This document shows, piece by piece, positions 53,228 to 61,259 of a stretch of DNA of 64,000 nucleotides. This DNA comes from Streptomyces antimycoticus (GTDB lineage Bacteria > Actinomycetota > Actinomycetes > Streptomycetales > Streptomycetaceae). A program made the translations under genes and the position numbers. The DNA is taken from NCBI RefSeq assembly GCF_005405925.1, contig NZ_BJHV01000001.1:4030001-4094000 (forward strand), given 5' to 3'. The notes beneath the pieces were generated by a model that saw only the letters and a program-made list of their open reading frames with translations, searched no databases and was not told where the DNA came from. Positions within the stretch are counted from its first letter, which is position 1, and every line of letters begins with the position of its first letter.

Positions 53228-55582
53228 TTAGCGGCGGCCCGTGCTCACCCGGTCCCGCGCCCTCTCCCCGTCCCCGGACAGCCCGTCCTCCTCACACTGG
53301 CCGTCCGCCTCGCTGCCACTGGCGGCATCTGTGCCGGTCCCGGCGTCCGTGCGGCTTCCGGCGGGGGCGGACTCCCCCTCGCTCAGCCCGAACCGGGTGT
53401 GCAGCCGGCGCAGCGGGCCAGGGGCCCACCAGGTGGCCCGGCCGGTCAGCTTCATCACCGCCGGCACCAGCAGACCGCGCACCACCATCGCGTCCATCAG
53501 CACGGCCAGGGCGATGCCCAGCCCCAGCATCTTGGTGTTGGTGACCCGCGAGGTGCCGATGCCCACCATCACCACGGCGAGGATCAGTGCCGCCGCCGTG
53601 ATCAGGCCGCCGGTGCGCCGCAGTCCGAACTCGACCGCCGCCTGATGGTCCCCGGTGCGGTCGTACTCCTCCTTGATCCGGGAGAGCAGAAAGACCCCGT
53701 AGTCCATGGAGAGACCGAAGGCGACGCAGAACATCAGGACGGGCAGGGTGGTCTCGATATCGCCGGAGGTGGTGAAGGAGAGCGGACCGGATAGATGCCC
53801 GTCCTGGAAGACCCACACCACCGCGCCGAACATCGCGGTCAGACTGAGTGCGTTGAGCAGCACCGCCTGAAGCGGTATCAGCACACTGCCGGTGAGCAGG
53901 AAGACCAGCAGCAGGGTGACGGCGACGATGATGCCGGCGGCCCAGGGCAGCCGGTCGCCTATGGAGTCCTTGGTGTCCACCAGGACGGCGGCGGTGCCGG
54001 TGACCGAGGTGGTGAATGGCGCCTCCTGGGCGCGGATCGTGCGCACCAGGTCCTGGCTGGCGGCGTCCACGGCCTCGCCCTTGGGCAACACGGTGATGTC
54101 GGCCGAGCCACCGGCGAGACGAGCGGCCTCCGCCGGCCCCGGCTCGGCCACCCGCCGCCCGTCCGCGAACCGGCCCGCCGGGCCGTCCACCCGCAGCACC
54201 TGGGGGAGGGCGGAGACCTTGGCGCTGTAGTCGGCGAGGGCCTTGGTGCCGGTGTCGCCCTCGGCGAGGACCTCCACCGCGCCCCCGGGACCGCCGGGGA
54301 ACCCCTCCCGGATGTGCTGCTGCACCACATGGGACTCGGCGCTCGACGGGAGCTGGCGGTCGTCCGCGGTGCCGAACTCCACCCTCAGGAACGGCAGTCC
54401 CAGCGCGACCAGACCCGCGACGGTGGCCAGCGCGAACAGCGGGGCGCGCCGCATCACCAGCCGGGCGAGCCGCGCCCAGCCCGCCCCGGGCTCACCCTTG
54501 CGGGCCGGGCGGCCGCGGCGCAGCAGCCGGGTGAGGTCCAGGGCGTTGACCCGGTCCCCCAGCAGGATGAGCGCCGCGGGCAGGACCACCAGGGCGGCGG
54601 TGGCGGCGATCAGCACCACCGCGATCCCCGCATAGGCGAAGGAGCGCAGGAAGTACTGCGGGAAGACGAGCATGGCGGCGAGCGAGGCGGCGACGGTCAG
54701 CGCCGAGAAGAGCACGGTGCGCCCGGCGGTGCGCAGCGTGGTCGCGACGGCGGGCAGCTTCTCCGCGCCCTGGGCCAGCTCCTCCCGGAAGCGGCGCACG
54801 ATGAACAGGGCATAGTCGATGGCGAGTCCGAGGCCGAGCGCGGTGGTCAGGTTCTGCGCGAAGACCGAGACATCGGTGAACTCGGTGAGCCCGCGCAGCA
54901 CCGCGTCGGTGCCGAGGATGGCGATGATGCCGACGCCGAGCGGAAGCAGGGCGGCCACGGCGCTGCCGAAGACCATGACGAGCAGCACCAGGGTGATGGG
55001 CAGGGCGATCATCTCGGCCCGCAGCAGATCCTCCTGGATGGTGGACTGCAGCTCATGGCGGACCGCGACCATCCCGCCGACCGATACCTCGACCGGGCCA
55101 TGGGCGCCCCGGTAATGGGGCGCTATGCGCTCCAGCGTCTTGCCGGCGGCGGACTCGTCGCCCACGATCCGCGCGGCGATGATCGCCTCGCCCCGGTCAC
55201 GGGCCCGCAGCGAGGGCGCGCCGGTGGCCCAGTACGAGGTAACGCCGGTGACCGCCTGCTCATCCGAGAGCTTCTTGGCGAGGGCCCGGGCCTCGGCGGC
55301 GACGGCCGGGTCGTCCACGGTCCTGCCACCGCTGTCGACAAGCAGGATCAGATTGGGCTGGGAGGCGGGGAAGCGCTTCTCCAGTGCCTTGGTGGCATAC
55401 GAGGACTCGGCCGCCGGGTCCTCCCAGCCGCCGCTTCCCAGCCGGTCGGCGACCCCGCTCCCGGCCACGACGGCCAGCGCCGTGAAGAGCAGAGCGATCA
55501 GAAGGGACAGCCGCGGCCGCGCGGTGACCAGGCGCGTCCACCCTCCGATCCGGTCCCCGGGTGGGCGGTTGACATCGGTCAT
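53228..55582 (-). CDS. MMPL-family RND-type exporter
   Basis: A 784-residue membrane transporter of the MMPL family with the two-fold layout: one helix, a large extracytoplasmic loop (residues about 45-190) and five or six helices, repeated once. Characteristic stretches are ALGLGLAIDYALFIVRRFRE and its second-half equivalent CVAFGLSMDYGVFLLSRIKEE, with the proton-relay Asp in each (IDYA, MDYG). The C-terminal 50 residues are low-complexity. It is divergent from a TetR gene whose intergenic region has two palindromes, a typical repressor-exporter pair. The substrate (lipid or drug) is unknown. Confidence 0.94.
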   Translation of the reverse strand: MTDVNRPPGDRIGGWTRLVTARPRLSLLIALLFTALAVVAGSGVADRLGSGGWEDPAAESSYATKALEKRFPASQPNLILLVDSGGRTVDDPAVAAEARALAKKLSDEQAVTGVTSYWATGAPSLRARDRGEAIIAARIVGDESAAGKTLERIAPHYRGAHGPVEVSVGGMVAVRHELQSTIQEDLLRAEMIALPITLVLLVMVFGSAVAALLPLGVGIIAILGTDAVLRGLTEFTDVSVFAQNLTTALGLGLAIDYALFIVRRFREELAQGAEKLPAVATTLRTAGRTVLFSALTVAASLAAMLVFPQYFLRSFAYAGIAVVLIAATAALVVLPAALILLGDRVNALDLTRLLRRGRPARKGEPGAGWARLARLVMRRAPLFALATVAGLVALGLPFLRVEFGTADDRQLPSSAESHVVQQHIREGFPGGPGGAVEVLAEGDTGTKALADYSAKVSALPQVLRVDGPAGRFADGRRVAEPGPAEAARLAGGSADITVLPKGEAVDAASQDLVRTIRAQEAPFTTSVTGTAAVLVDTKDSIGDRLPWAAGIIVAVTLLLVFLLTGSVLIPLQAVLLNALSLTAMFGAVVWVFQDGHLSGPLSFTTSGDIETTLPVLMFCVAFGLSMDYGVFLLSRIKEEYDRTGDHQAAVEFGLRRTGGLITAAALILAVVMVGIGTSRVTNTKMLGLGIALAVLMDAMVVRGLLVPAVMKLTGRATWWAPGPLRRLHTRFGLSEGESAPAGSRTDAGTGTDAASGSEADGQCEEDGLSGDGERARDRVSTGRR

Positions 55583-55665
55583 GGCGCGGTGTCCCCTTCA
55601 CCTGTGCCCCATGCCGCCACCCACACGTCCGTAGGCAGCATGGGTCGCTGATTACCATGGGTGGT

Positions 55666-55689
55666 AAACACGAGCGACCGCTCGCGTTT
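55666..55689. promoter_or_regulatory. TetR operator candidate 1
   Basis: A palindrome with arms AACACGAGCG and CGCTCGCGTT around a two-base centre, in the MMPL-TetR divergent region. Confidence 0.65.
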
Positions 55690-55695
55690 CTCAAG

Positions 55696-55718
55696 AATGC
55701 GAGTGAGCGCTCGTGTTT
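55696..55718. promoter_or_regulatory. TetR operator candidate 2
   Basis: Centred on the 8-bp palindrome GAGCGCTC, with AACACGAGCG on one arm (reverse orientation). It repeats the arm of operator 1 and is about 30 bp from it. Confidence 0.65.
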
Positions 55719-55750
55719 GTCAATCGAACACGGAGAGCCGGGGAAAACAG

Positions 55751-56410
55751 GTGAGCGAGAGCAAGGCGGACCTGCGCGACGAAACACCGAAGCCGCGCCG
55801 CAGACAGGCGCGCGGTGAGCGCCGGATCCAGCAGCTGCTCGACGCCGCCGCCCATGTCTTCTGCCGTACCGGCTACACCTCGGCGAGCACCAACGCCATC
55901 GCCCGCGAGGCCGGGGTCTCCCCCGGCACGCTGTACCAGTTCTTCCCGAACAAGGAGGCCATCGCCGTCGAGCTCGGCGAGCGCCTCAACCGCCGGATGA
56001 TGGAGACCCACGGGATCGTCTTCGCACCCGAGAACGTCGGACTGCCCCTCGGCGAGCTGCTCGACACGGTCCTCGACCCGATGATCGAGTTCAATTGCGC
56101 GAATCCGGTCTTCCTGGCCCTGATCCAGTCCTCCGACGCACCGGGCCGGCTCCTCGAAGAACACGCCGAACTGCACGACTCGATCCAGGACCGCATCAGC
56201 GAGCTGATCGGCGTCCGCAACCCCGGCCTCTCCCCCGAGCGCCGCACCCACACCACCACCATGGCGTTCGCCCTGTTCAAGGTCGGACTGGCGCTGATCC
56301 TCGGCCATGAGGGCGCTGAACGGGAGGCGTACGTCGCGGAGCTGAAGGCCGCTCTGTACGGCTATCTCGCCCCGGTGCTCGGCACCGAGGGAGTCCGCGC
56401 CCGCCCCTGA
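55751..56410 (+). CDS. TetR-family transcriptional regulator
   Basis: A 219-residue regulator. The N-terminal TetR HTH is RIQQLLDAAAHVFCRTGY to TNAIAREAGVSPGTLYQFFPNKEAI. The C-terminal ligand-binding domain has TetR_C-like helices (NPVFLALIQSSDAPGRLLEE). GTG at 55751 is chosen because GGGGAAAAC lies just upstream and the upstream in-frame segment overlaps the operators. It is divergent from the MMPL exporter and probably represses it and itself through the two palindromes between them. Confidence 0.93.
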   Translation: MSESKADLRDETPKPRRRQARGERRIQQLLDAAAHVFCRTGYTSASTNAIAREAGVSPGTLYQFFPNKEAIAVELGERLNRRMMETHGIVFAPENVGLPLGELLDTVLDPMIEFNCANPVFLALIQSSDAPGRLLEEHAELHDSIQDRISELIGVRNPGLSPERRTHTTTMAFALFKVGLALILGHEGAEREAYVAELKAALYGYLAPVLGTEGVRARP

Positions 56411-56519
56411 CCCCACACCACGCCCTCTTTCCCCGGCCCCTCGTATGCCCCGGACCGGGGAGAAGTGCGCGCGGGCGCGGCACACCTGTCACGGACCGGC
56501 GCACCACCGGCTTCCATCG

Positions 56520-56536
56520 ATACCCCCTAGGGGTAT
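56520..56536. promoter_or_regulatory. CsoR-type copper operator
   Basis: ATACCCCCTAGGGGTAT closely matches the known CsoR operator pattern (GTATACCCC-N-GGGGTATA-like). It lies 87 bp before copZ. No csoR gene is in the window, so the repressor must be encoded elsewhere. Confidence 0.8.
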
Positions 56537-56622
56537 AAACTGGGGATCGTCAGGAGACGCTGAGGCATTCCGGTGCCTCCTGCGCACCGACCGTCACGCT
56601 CATCCCACACAGGAGAAACCCC

Positions 56623-56850
56623 ATGAGCTCCGAGGCTGTCACCACCGTCTACCAGGTGACCGGTATGACCTGCGGCCACTGCGAAGGCGCCGTCGCCGAG
56701 GAGATCGGCACCCTCGACGGCGTCACCTCCGTCAAGGCCGTGGCGTCCACCGGGCAGGTCACCGTGATCTCGGCCGCTCCGCTGGACGACGAGACCGTCC
56801 GCGCCGCCGTGGACGAGGCGGGCTACGAGCTCACCGGCCGGGCGGCCTGA
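56623..56850 (+). CDS. copZ: Copper chaperone (HMA domain)
   Basis: A 75-residue single heavy-metal-associated domain with the metal site [11 protein letters not shown] (Cys pair). It delivers Cu(I) to the P-type ATPase encoded 88 bp downstream. AGGAG lies seven bases before the ATG. The CsoR-type palindrome upstream indicates copper-induced expression. Confidence 0.95.
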   Translation: MSSEAVTTVYQVTGMTCGHCEGAVAEEIGTLDGVTSVKAVASTGQVTVISAAPLDDETVRAAVDEAGYELTGRAA

Positions 56851-56938
56851 GCGAGCCCCCACCCAACCTCCGCCGGGACCGTACCGCCCTGCTCATACAG
56901 TCGCCGTACGGCCCGGCCCTCCTCCCAGGAGACCAGAC

Positions 56939-59248
56939 ATGACCAGCACGGCACCCCCCGCCGGGGCCGCCGCCGACACCACGGCGACGACCGGCGGGCC
57001 CTCGCAGGTCCAGCTCGCCATCGGCGGTATGACCTGTGCGTCCTGCGCCGCGCGCATCGAGAAGAAGCTCAACCGCCTCGACGGCGTCACCGCCACGGTG
57101 AACTTCGCCACCGAGAAGGCCAAGGTGTCCTACGGCGCGGGGATCGAGGTCGCCGACCTGATCGCCACTGTCGTCAAAACCGGGTACACCGCCGAGGAAC
57201 CGCGCCCCGTCGTGCCCGAGCCCCGCACTCCCGGGGACACCGGCGCACCGGAGGCCGACCGGCGGGGCGAGGCCGGACCGGACCCGCTGCGCCACCGCAT
57301 GCTCGTCTCCCTCGCCCTGTCCCTGCCCGTCGTGGTGCTGGCGATGGTGCCGTCGCTGCAGTTCGACAACTGGCAGTGGCTCTCGCTCACCCTCGCCGCG
57401 CCGGTCGTCGTCTGGGGCGGCGCGCCCTTCCACAAGGCCGCCTGGACGGGCGTCCGGCACGGCGCGGCCACTATGGACACCCTGGTCTCCATCGGCACTC
57501 TCGCGGCCCTTGGCTGGTCCCTGTGGGCCCTGTTCTTCGGCGACGCGGGCATGCAGGGAATGCGCCACGGCTTCGATCTCACCGTCTCCCGGGCCGACGG
57601 CTCGTCTTCGATTTATCTGGAGGCGGCCGCCGGGGTGACCACCCTCATCCTGCTGGGCCGCTTCCTGGAGGCGAAGTCCAAGCGGCGGGCGGGTGCGGCG
57701 CTGCGCGCGCTGCTGGAGCTCGGCGCCAAGGACGTGGCCGTACTGCGCGGGGGAAGCGAGGTGCGGATCCCCGTCGGCGAGCTGGCGGTCGGCGACCGCT
57801 TCGTGGTGCGCCCCGGCGAGAAGATCGCCACCGATGGCACGGTGGTCGAGGGCTCCTCCGCCGTGGACGTCTCGATGCTGACCGGCGAATCGGTGCCGGT
57901 GGACGTGGTGGCCGGCGACGCGGTGGCGGGCGCGACCGTCAACACGGCGGGCCGGATCGTGGTCGAGGCCACCCGCGTGGGCGCGGACACCCAGCTCTCC
58001 CGCATGGCCAAGCTGGTCGAGGACGCGCAGAACGGCAAGGCCGAGGTGCAGCGGCTCGCCGACCGGGTCTCGGGGATCTTCGTGCCGATCGTGCTGCTGA
58101 TCGCCCTCGGCACCCTGCTGGGCTGGCTGCTCACCACCGGCGAGACGGCCGCCGCCTTCACCGCGGCCGTGGCCGTCCTGATCATCGCCTGCCCCTGCGC
58201 CCTGGGCCTGGCCACCCCGACCGCGCTCATGGTCGGCACCGGCCGCGGCGCCCAGCTGGGCATCCTGATCAAGGGGCCCGAGGTGCTGGAGTCGACCCGC
58301 CGGGTGGACACCGTCGTCCTGGACAAGACCGGCACGGTGACGGCCGGGCAGATGCGGCTGCGCGGGGCCGTCACGGCGCCCGGCGTGGACGAGGAGGAGC
58401 TGCTGCGGCTCGCGGGCGCCCTTGAGCACGCCTCGGAGCACCCGATCGCGCGCGCCATCGCGGACGGCGCGGCCGAGCGGCTCGGCGACCTCCCGACGCC
58501 CGCGGACTTCCGGTCCGAGCCCGGCCTCGGCGTCCAGGGCACGGTGGACGGTCACGCGGTCCTGGTCGGCCGCGAGAAGCTGCTCGGCACATGGGCCATC
58601 GAACTGCCCGAGGAGCTGGCGGCCGCCAAGGCGGCGGCCGAGTCGGAGGGGCAGACGGCGGTCGCCGTGGCCTGGGACGGTAAGGCGCGCGGCGTCCTCC
58701 TGGTGGCCGACGCCGTCAAGGAGACCAGCGCCGAGGCGGTCGCCCAGCTACGCGCCCTCGGCCTCACCCCGATACTGCTGACCGGCGACAACAGGCTCGT
58801 CGCCGAGGCGGTGGCCCGCGAGGTCGGCATCGACGACGTCATCGCCGAGGTGCTGCCCCAGGACAAGGTGGACGTCGTGAAGCGGCTGCAGGGCGAGGGC
58901 CGTACGGTCGCCATGGTGGGCGACGGGGTCAACGACGCGGCCGCCCTCGCCACCGCCGACCTCGGGCTCGCGATGGGCACGGGCACGGACGCGGCCATCG
59001 AATCCGGGGATCTGACACTGGTCCGGGGCGACCTGCGGGTGGCGTCGGACGCGATCCGGCTGGCGCGCCGGACGCTCGGCACCATCAAGGGCAACCTCTT
59101 CTGGGCCTTCGGCTACAACGTCGCCGCGCTCCCGCTCGCGGCCGCCGGACTGCTGAACCCTATGATCGCGGGAGCGGCCATGGCGTTCTCGTCCGTGTTC
59201 GTGGTGACGAACAGTCTGCGACTGCGGACCTTCACAGCGTCCACATAG
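56939..59248 (+). CDS. copA: Cu(I)-translocating P1B-type ATPase
   Basis: A 769-residue copper exporter. One N-terminal HMA domain has CASC (Cys33, Cys36). Membrane helices follow, then the actuator domain with [10 protein letters not shown], the CPC metal motif (residues 418-420) in [15 protein letters not shown], the phosphorylated Asp462 in DKTGTVTAG, the HP locus in [12 protein letters not shown] and [10 protein letters not shown]. These mark the Cu+/Ag+ P1B-1 subgroup. It is cotranscribed with copZ and ends in a T-rich hairpin at 59289. From memory, a copZ-copA-citA-recD-like order is seen in other Streptomyces; this needs a database check. Confidence 0.96.
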   Translation: MTSTAPPAGAAADTTATTGGPSQVQLAIGGMTCASCAARIEKKLNRLDGVTATVNFATEKAKVSYGAGIEVADLIATVVKTGYTAEEPRPVVPEPRTPGDTGAPEADRRGEAGPDPLRHRMLVSLALSLPVVVLAMVPSLQFDNWQWLSLTLAAPVVVWGGAPFHKAAWTGVRHGAATMDTLVSIGTLAALGWSLWALFFGDAGMQGMRHGFDLTVSRADGSSSIYLEAAAGVTTLILLGRFLEAKSKRRAGAALRALLELGAKDVAVLRGGSEVRIPVGELAVGDRFVVRPGEKIATDGTVVEGSSAVDVSMLTGESVPVDVVAGDAVAGATVNTAGRIVVEATRVGADTQLSRMAKLVEDAQNGKAEVQRLADRVSGIFVPIVLLIALGTLLGWLLTTGETAAAFTAAVAVLIIACPCALGLATPTALMVGTGRGAQLGILIKGPEVLESTRRVDTVVLDKTGTVTAGQMRLRGAVTAPGVDEEELLRLAGALEHASEHPIARAIADGAAERLGDLPTPADFRSEPGLGVQGTVDGHAVLVGREKLLGTWAIELPEELAAAKAAAESEGQTAVAVAWDGKARGVLLVADAVKETSAEAVAQLRALGLTPILLTGDNRLVAEAVAREVGIDDVIAEVLPQDKVDVVKRLQGEGRTVAMVGDGVNDAAALATADLGLAMGTGTDAAIESGDLTLVRGDLRVASDAIRLARRTLGTIKGNLFWAFGYNVAALPLAAAGLLNPMIAGAAMAFSSVFVVTNSLRLRTFTAST

Positions 59249-59288
59249 ATTCACCAAGTCCCCATAAGCCGCACAACACCCATACGGC

Positions 59289-59322
59289 AGAGCCTCGATC
59301 TTCAAATCGAGGCTCTTGCCCT
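59289..59322 (+). terminator. Rho-independent terminator after copA
   Basis: AGAGCCTCGAT pairs perfectly with ATCGAGGCTCT around a 6-nt loop, followed by tgcccttttat. Confidence 0.9.
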
Positions 59323-59578
59323 TTTATGGCCCATATGGCAAGAGACGCAGATCACAGGCAACCCAACGTAACCATTGAGGGGGGTCGCGAGTCTAATGGG
59401 ACGGTGGGGATTCGTCTTGGGGGACGTATCCCGCTACGCGTAGCCGGGACGACGTACTCGGGAGCTTTGAGCGGCCCTCCCGTAGGTACGCGTCCCGGCG
59501 GATCGCGCACCATACGGCCCGCAAGGGCCCGTGGACACCCGGCCGGATCCCGTGGGGGGAATCCGCTCCGGGGCAAGG
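59323..59578. other. Region without a convincing gene between two terminators
   Basis: About 256 bp with no ORF I trust. The plus ORF 59326-59640 lacks a ribosome site, is Arg/Gly/Pro-rich and runs through the next terminator. An untranslated RNA ending at the terminator at 59579-59638, or a gene remnant, is possible. Confidence 0.4.
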
Positions 59579-59638
59579 GAAGCGCCCCGCTCCGACCCGT
59601 GGGGGGATCGGAAGCGGGGCGCTTCTCGCTTGTTTTTT
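59579..59638 (+). terminator. Rho-independent terminator with T run
   Basis: GAAGCGCCCCGCTCCGA pairs with TCGGAAGCGGGGCGCTTC (one bulge), followed by TTTTTT at 59633-59638. No gene upstream of it is certain after copA's own terminator. Confidence 0.8.
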
Positions 59639-59645
59639 GAGGCTC

Positions 59646-59685
59646 GGCTCGCCCCCGGCTGCCGCTGGGAGGTGCCCCCGGCCGG
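59646..59685. repeat. Interspersed palindromic element, copy 3
   Basis: A 40-bp element starting ggctcgcccccggctgccgc, 37/40 identical to the copy at 46221. It is in the citA 3' region. Confidence 0.8.
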
Positions 59686-59769
59686 AAGACCCCATGGGGC
59701 GGATGCGCGAAGGTGCTCGGCCCTCTCAGAGGGGCACCCGGCCGGGGACCAAGCGCCCGGATACGCGAA

Positions 59770-59799
59770 GTGCCCCCGGCCCAGGTGGGACGGGGGCAC
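59770..59799 (-). terminator. Hairpin terminator after citA
   Basis: GTGCCCCCG pairs perfectly with CGGGGGCAC across a 12-nt loop, 21 bp beyond the citA stop on the minus strand. Confidence 0.7.
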
Positions 59800-59819
59800 C
59801 CGGAGGCGCAACGGTTGCT

Positions 59820-61108
59820 CTAGCGCTCCTCGACCGGGACGAAGTCGCGCTCGACGACGCCCGTGTAGATCTGGCGCGGGCGGCCGATGCGGGAGCCCGG
59901 CTCCTTGATCATTTCGTGCCACTGGGCGATCCAGCCCGGCAGCCGGCCGAGCGCGAACAGCACGGTGAACATCTCGGTCGGGAAGCCCATCGCCCGGTAG
60001 ATCAGACCGGTGTAGAAGTCCACGTTCGGGTAGAGCTTGCGCTCGACGAAGTAGTCGTCCGCGAGGGCGTGCTCCTCCAGCTTGAGCGCGATGTCGAGCA
60101 GCTCGTCGGACTTGCCGAGCGCGGAGAGGACATCGTGCGCCGCCGACTTGATGATCTTCGCCCGGGGGTCGAAGTTCTTGTAGACGCGGTGCCCGAAGCC
60201 CATGAGCTTCACGCCGTCTTCCTTGTTCTTCACCTTGCGGATGAAGGTGTCGACGTCGCCGCCCGAAGCCTGGATGCCCTCGAGCATCTCCAGCACGGAC
60301 TGGTTGGCGCCGCCGTGCAGGGGCCCCACAGCGCGTTGATGCCCGCCGAGATGGAGGCGAACATATTGGCCTGCGAGGAGCCGACCAGCCGGACCGTGGA
60401 GGTCGAACAGTTCTGCTCGTGGTCGGCGTGCAGAATCAGCAGCTTGTCGAGCGCGGAGACAACGGTCGGGTCGAGTTCGTACTCCTGGGCGGGGACCGAG
60501 AAGGTCATCCGGAGGAAGTTCTCGACATAGCCAAGGTCATTGCGCGGGTAGACAAAGGGGTGGCCGACCGACTTCTTGTACGCATAAGCGGCAATGGTCG
60601 GCAGTTTGGCCAGCAGCCGGATCGTCGAGAGGTTGCGCTGCTTCTCGTCGAAGGGGTTGTGGCTGTCCTGGTAGAAGGTCGACAGCGCGCTGACCACGGA
60701 GGACAGCATCGCCATCGGGTGGGCGTCCCGCGGGAAACCGTCGTAGAACCGCTTGACGTCTTCATGCAGGAGCGTGTGGCGGGTGATCTCCCCACGGAAG
60801 GCCGCCAGTTCATCGACGGTCGGCAGCTCCCCGTTGATCAGCAGGAAGGCGGTCTCCAGGAAGGAGGCGCGCTCCGCCAGCTGCTCGATGGGGTAGCCGC
60901 GGTATCGCAGGATGCCCTGCTCACCGTCCAGATAGGTGATCGCGGATTTGTACGCGGCGGTGTTGCCGTAACCGGAATCCAGGGTCACCAGACCGGTCTG
61001 GGCACGCAGCTTGCCGATATCGAAGCCCTTGTCGCCGACGGTGCTGTCGACCACCGGGTAGGTGTACTCGCCGTCCCCGTACCGCAGTACTACAGAGTTG
61101 TCGCTCAC
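59820..61108 (-). CDS. gltA: Citrate synthase (frameshifted by one missing base in this sequence)
   Basis: A type I/II citrate synthase of the TCA cycle (called citA in Streptomyces). It is split as written: residues up to INALWGP are in one frame and [13 protein letters not shown] onward in another. The span from GTG 61108 (AGGGATGAC upstream) to TAG 59820 is 1289 nt; adding one G to the run at 60320-60323 gives 1290 nt and an intact 429-residue enzyme, the expected length. Conserved sites are [28 protein letters not shown] (restored) and [17 protein letters not shown]. Because the gene is normally essential for central metabolism, the frameshift is most likely a sequencing error. As-read pieces are 60230-61108 and 59820-60329. 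Confidence 0.92.
60320..60323. other. Single-base deletion (frameshift) in citrate synthase
   Basis: Four Gs on the + strand (ctgcaggggcccc-like context) where the reading frame requires five. See the citrate synthase entry for the length arithmetic. Confidence 0.9.
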
Positions 61109-61259
61109 GTCATCCCTCACCGACGTCTGGTTCTCTTCTTCGAGGTGCCCTGACTCCCCCCACCTTCCCCTACTCGGGTAGAGAACGTGCACTCGGGGTC
61201 GGCTGAAGAGCCTTTTGGCGGCACTCAGTGCCGCCTTCACGGCCATCCTGCCCCGTTCG

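Noticed and set aside
59326..59640. 104-codon plus ORF between copA and citA
   Set aside because: No ribosome site, biased Arg/Gly/Pro composition, and it runs through a strong terminator.
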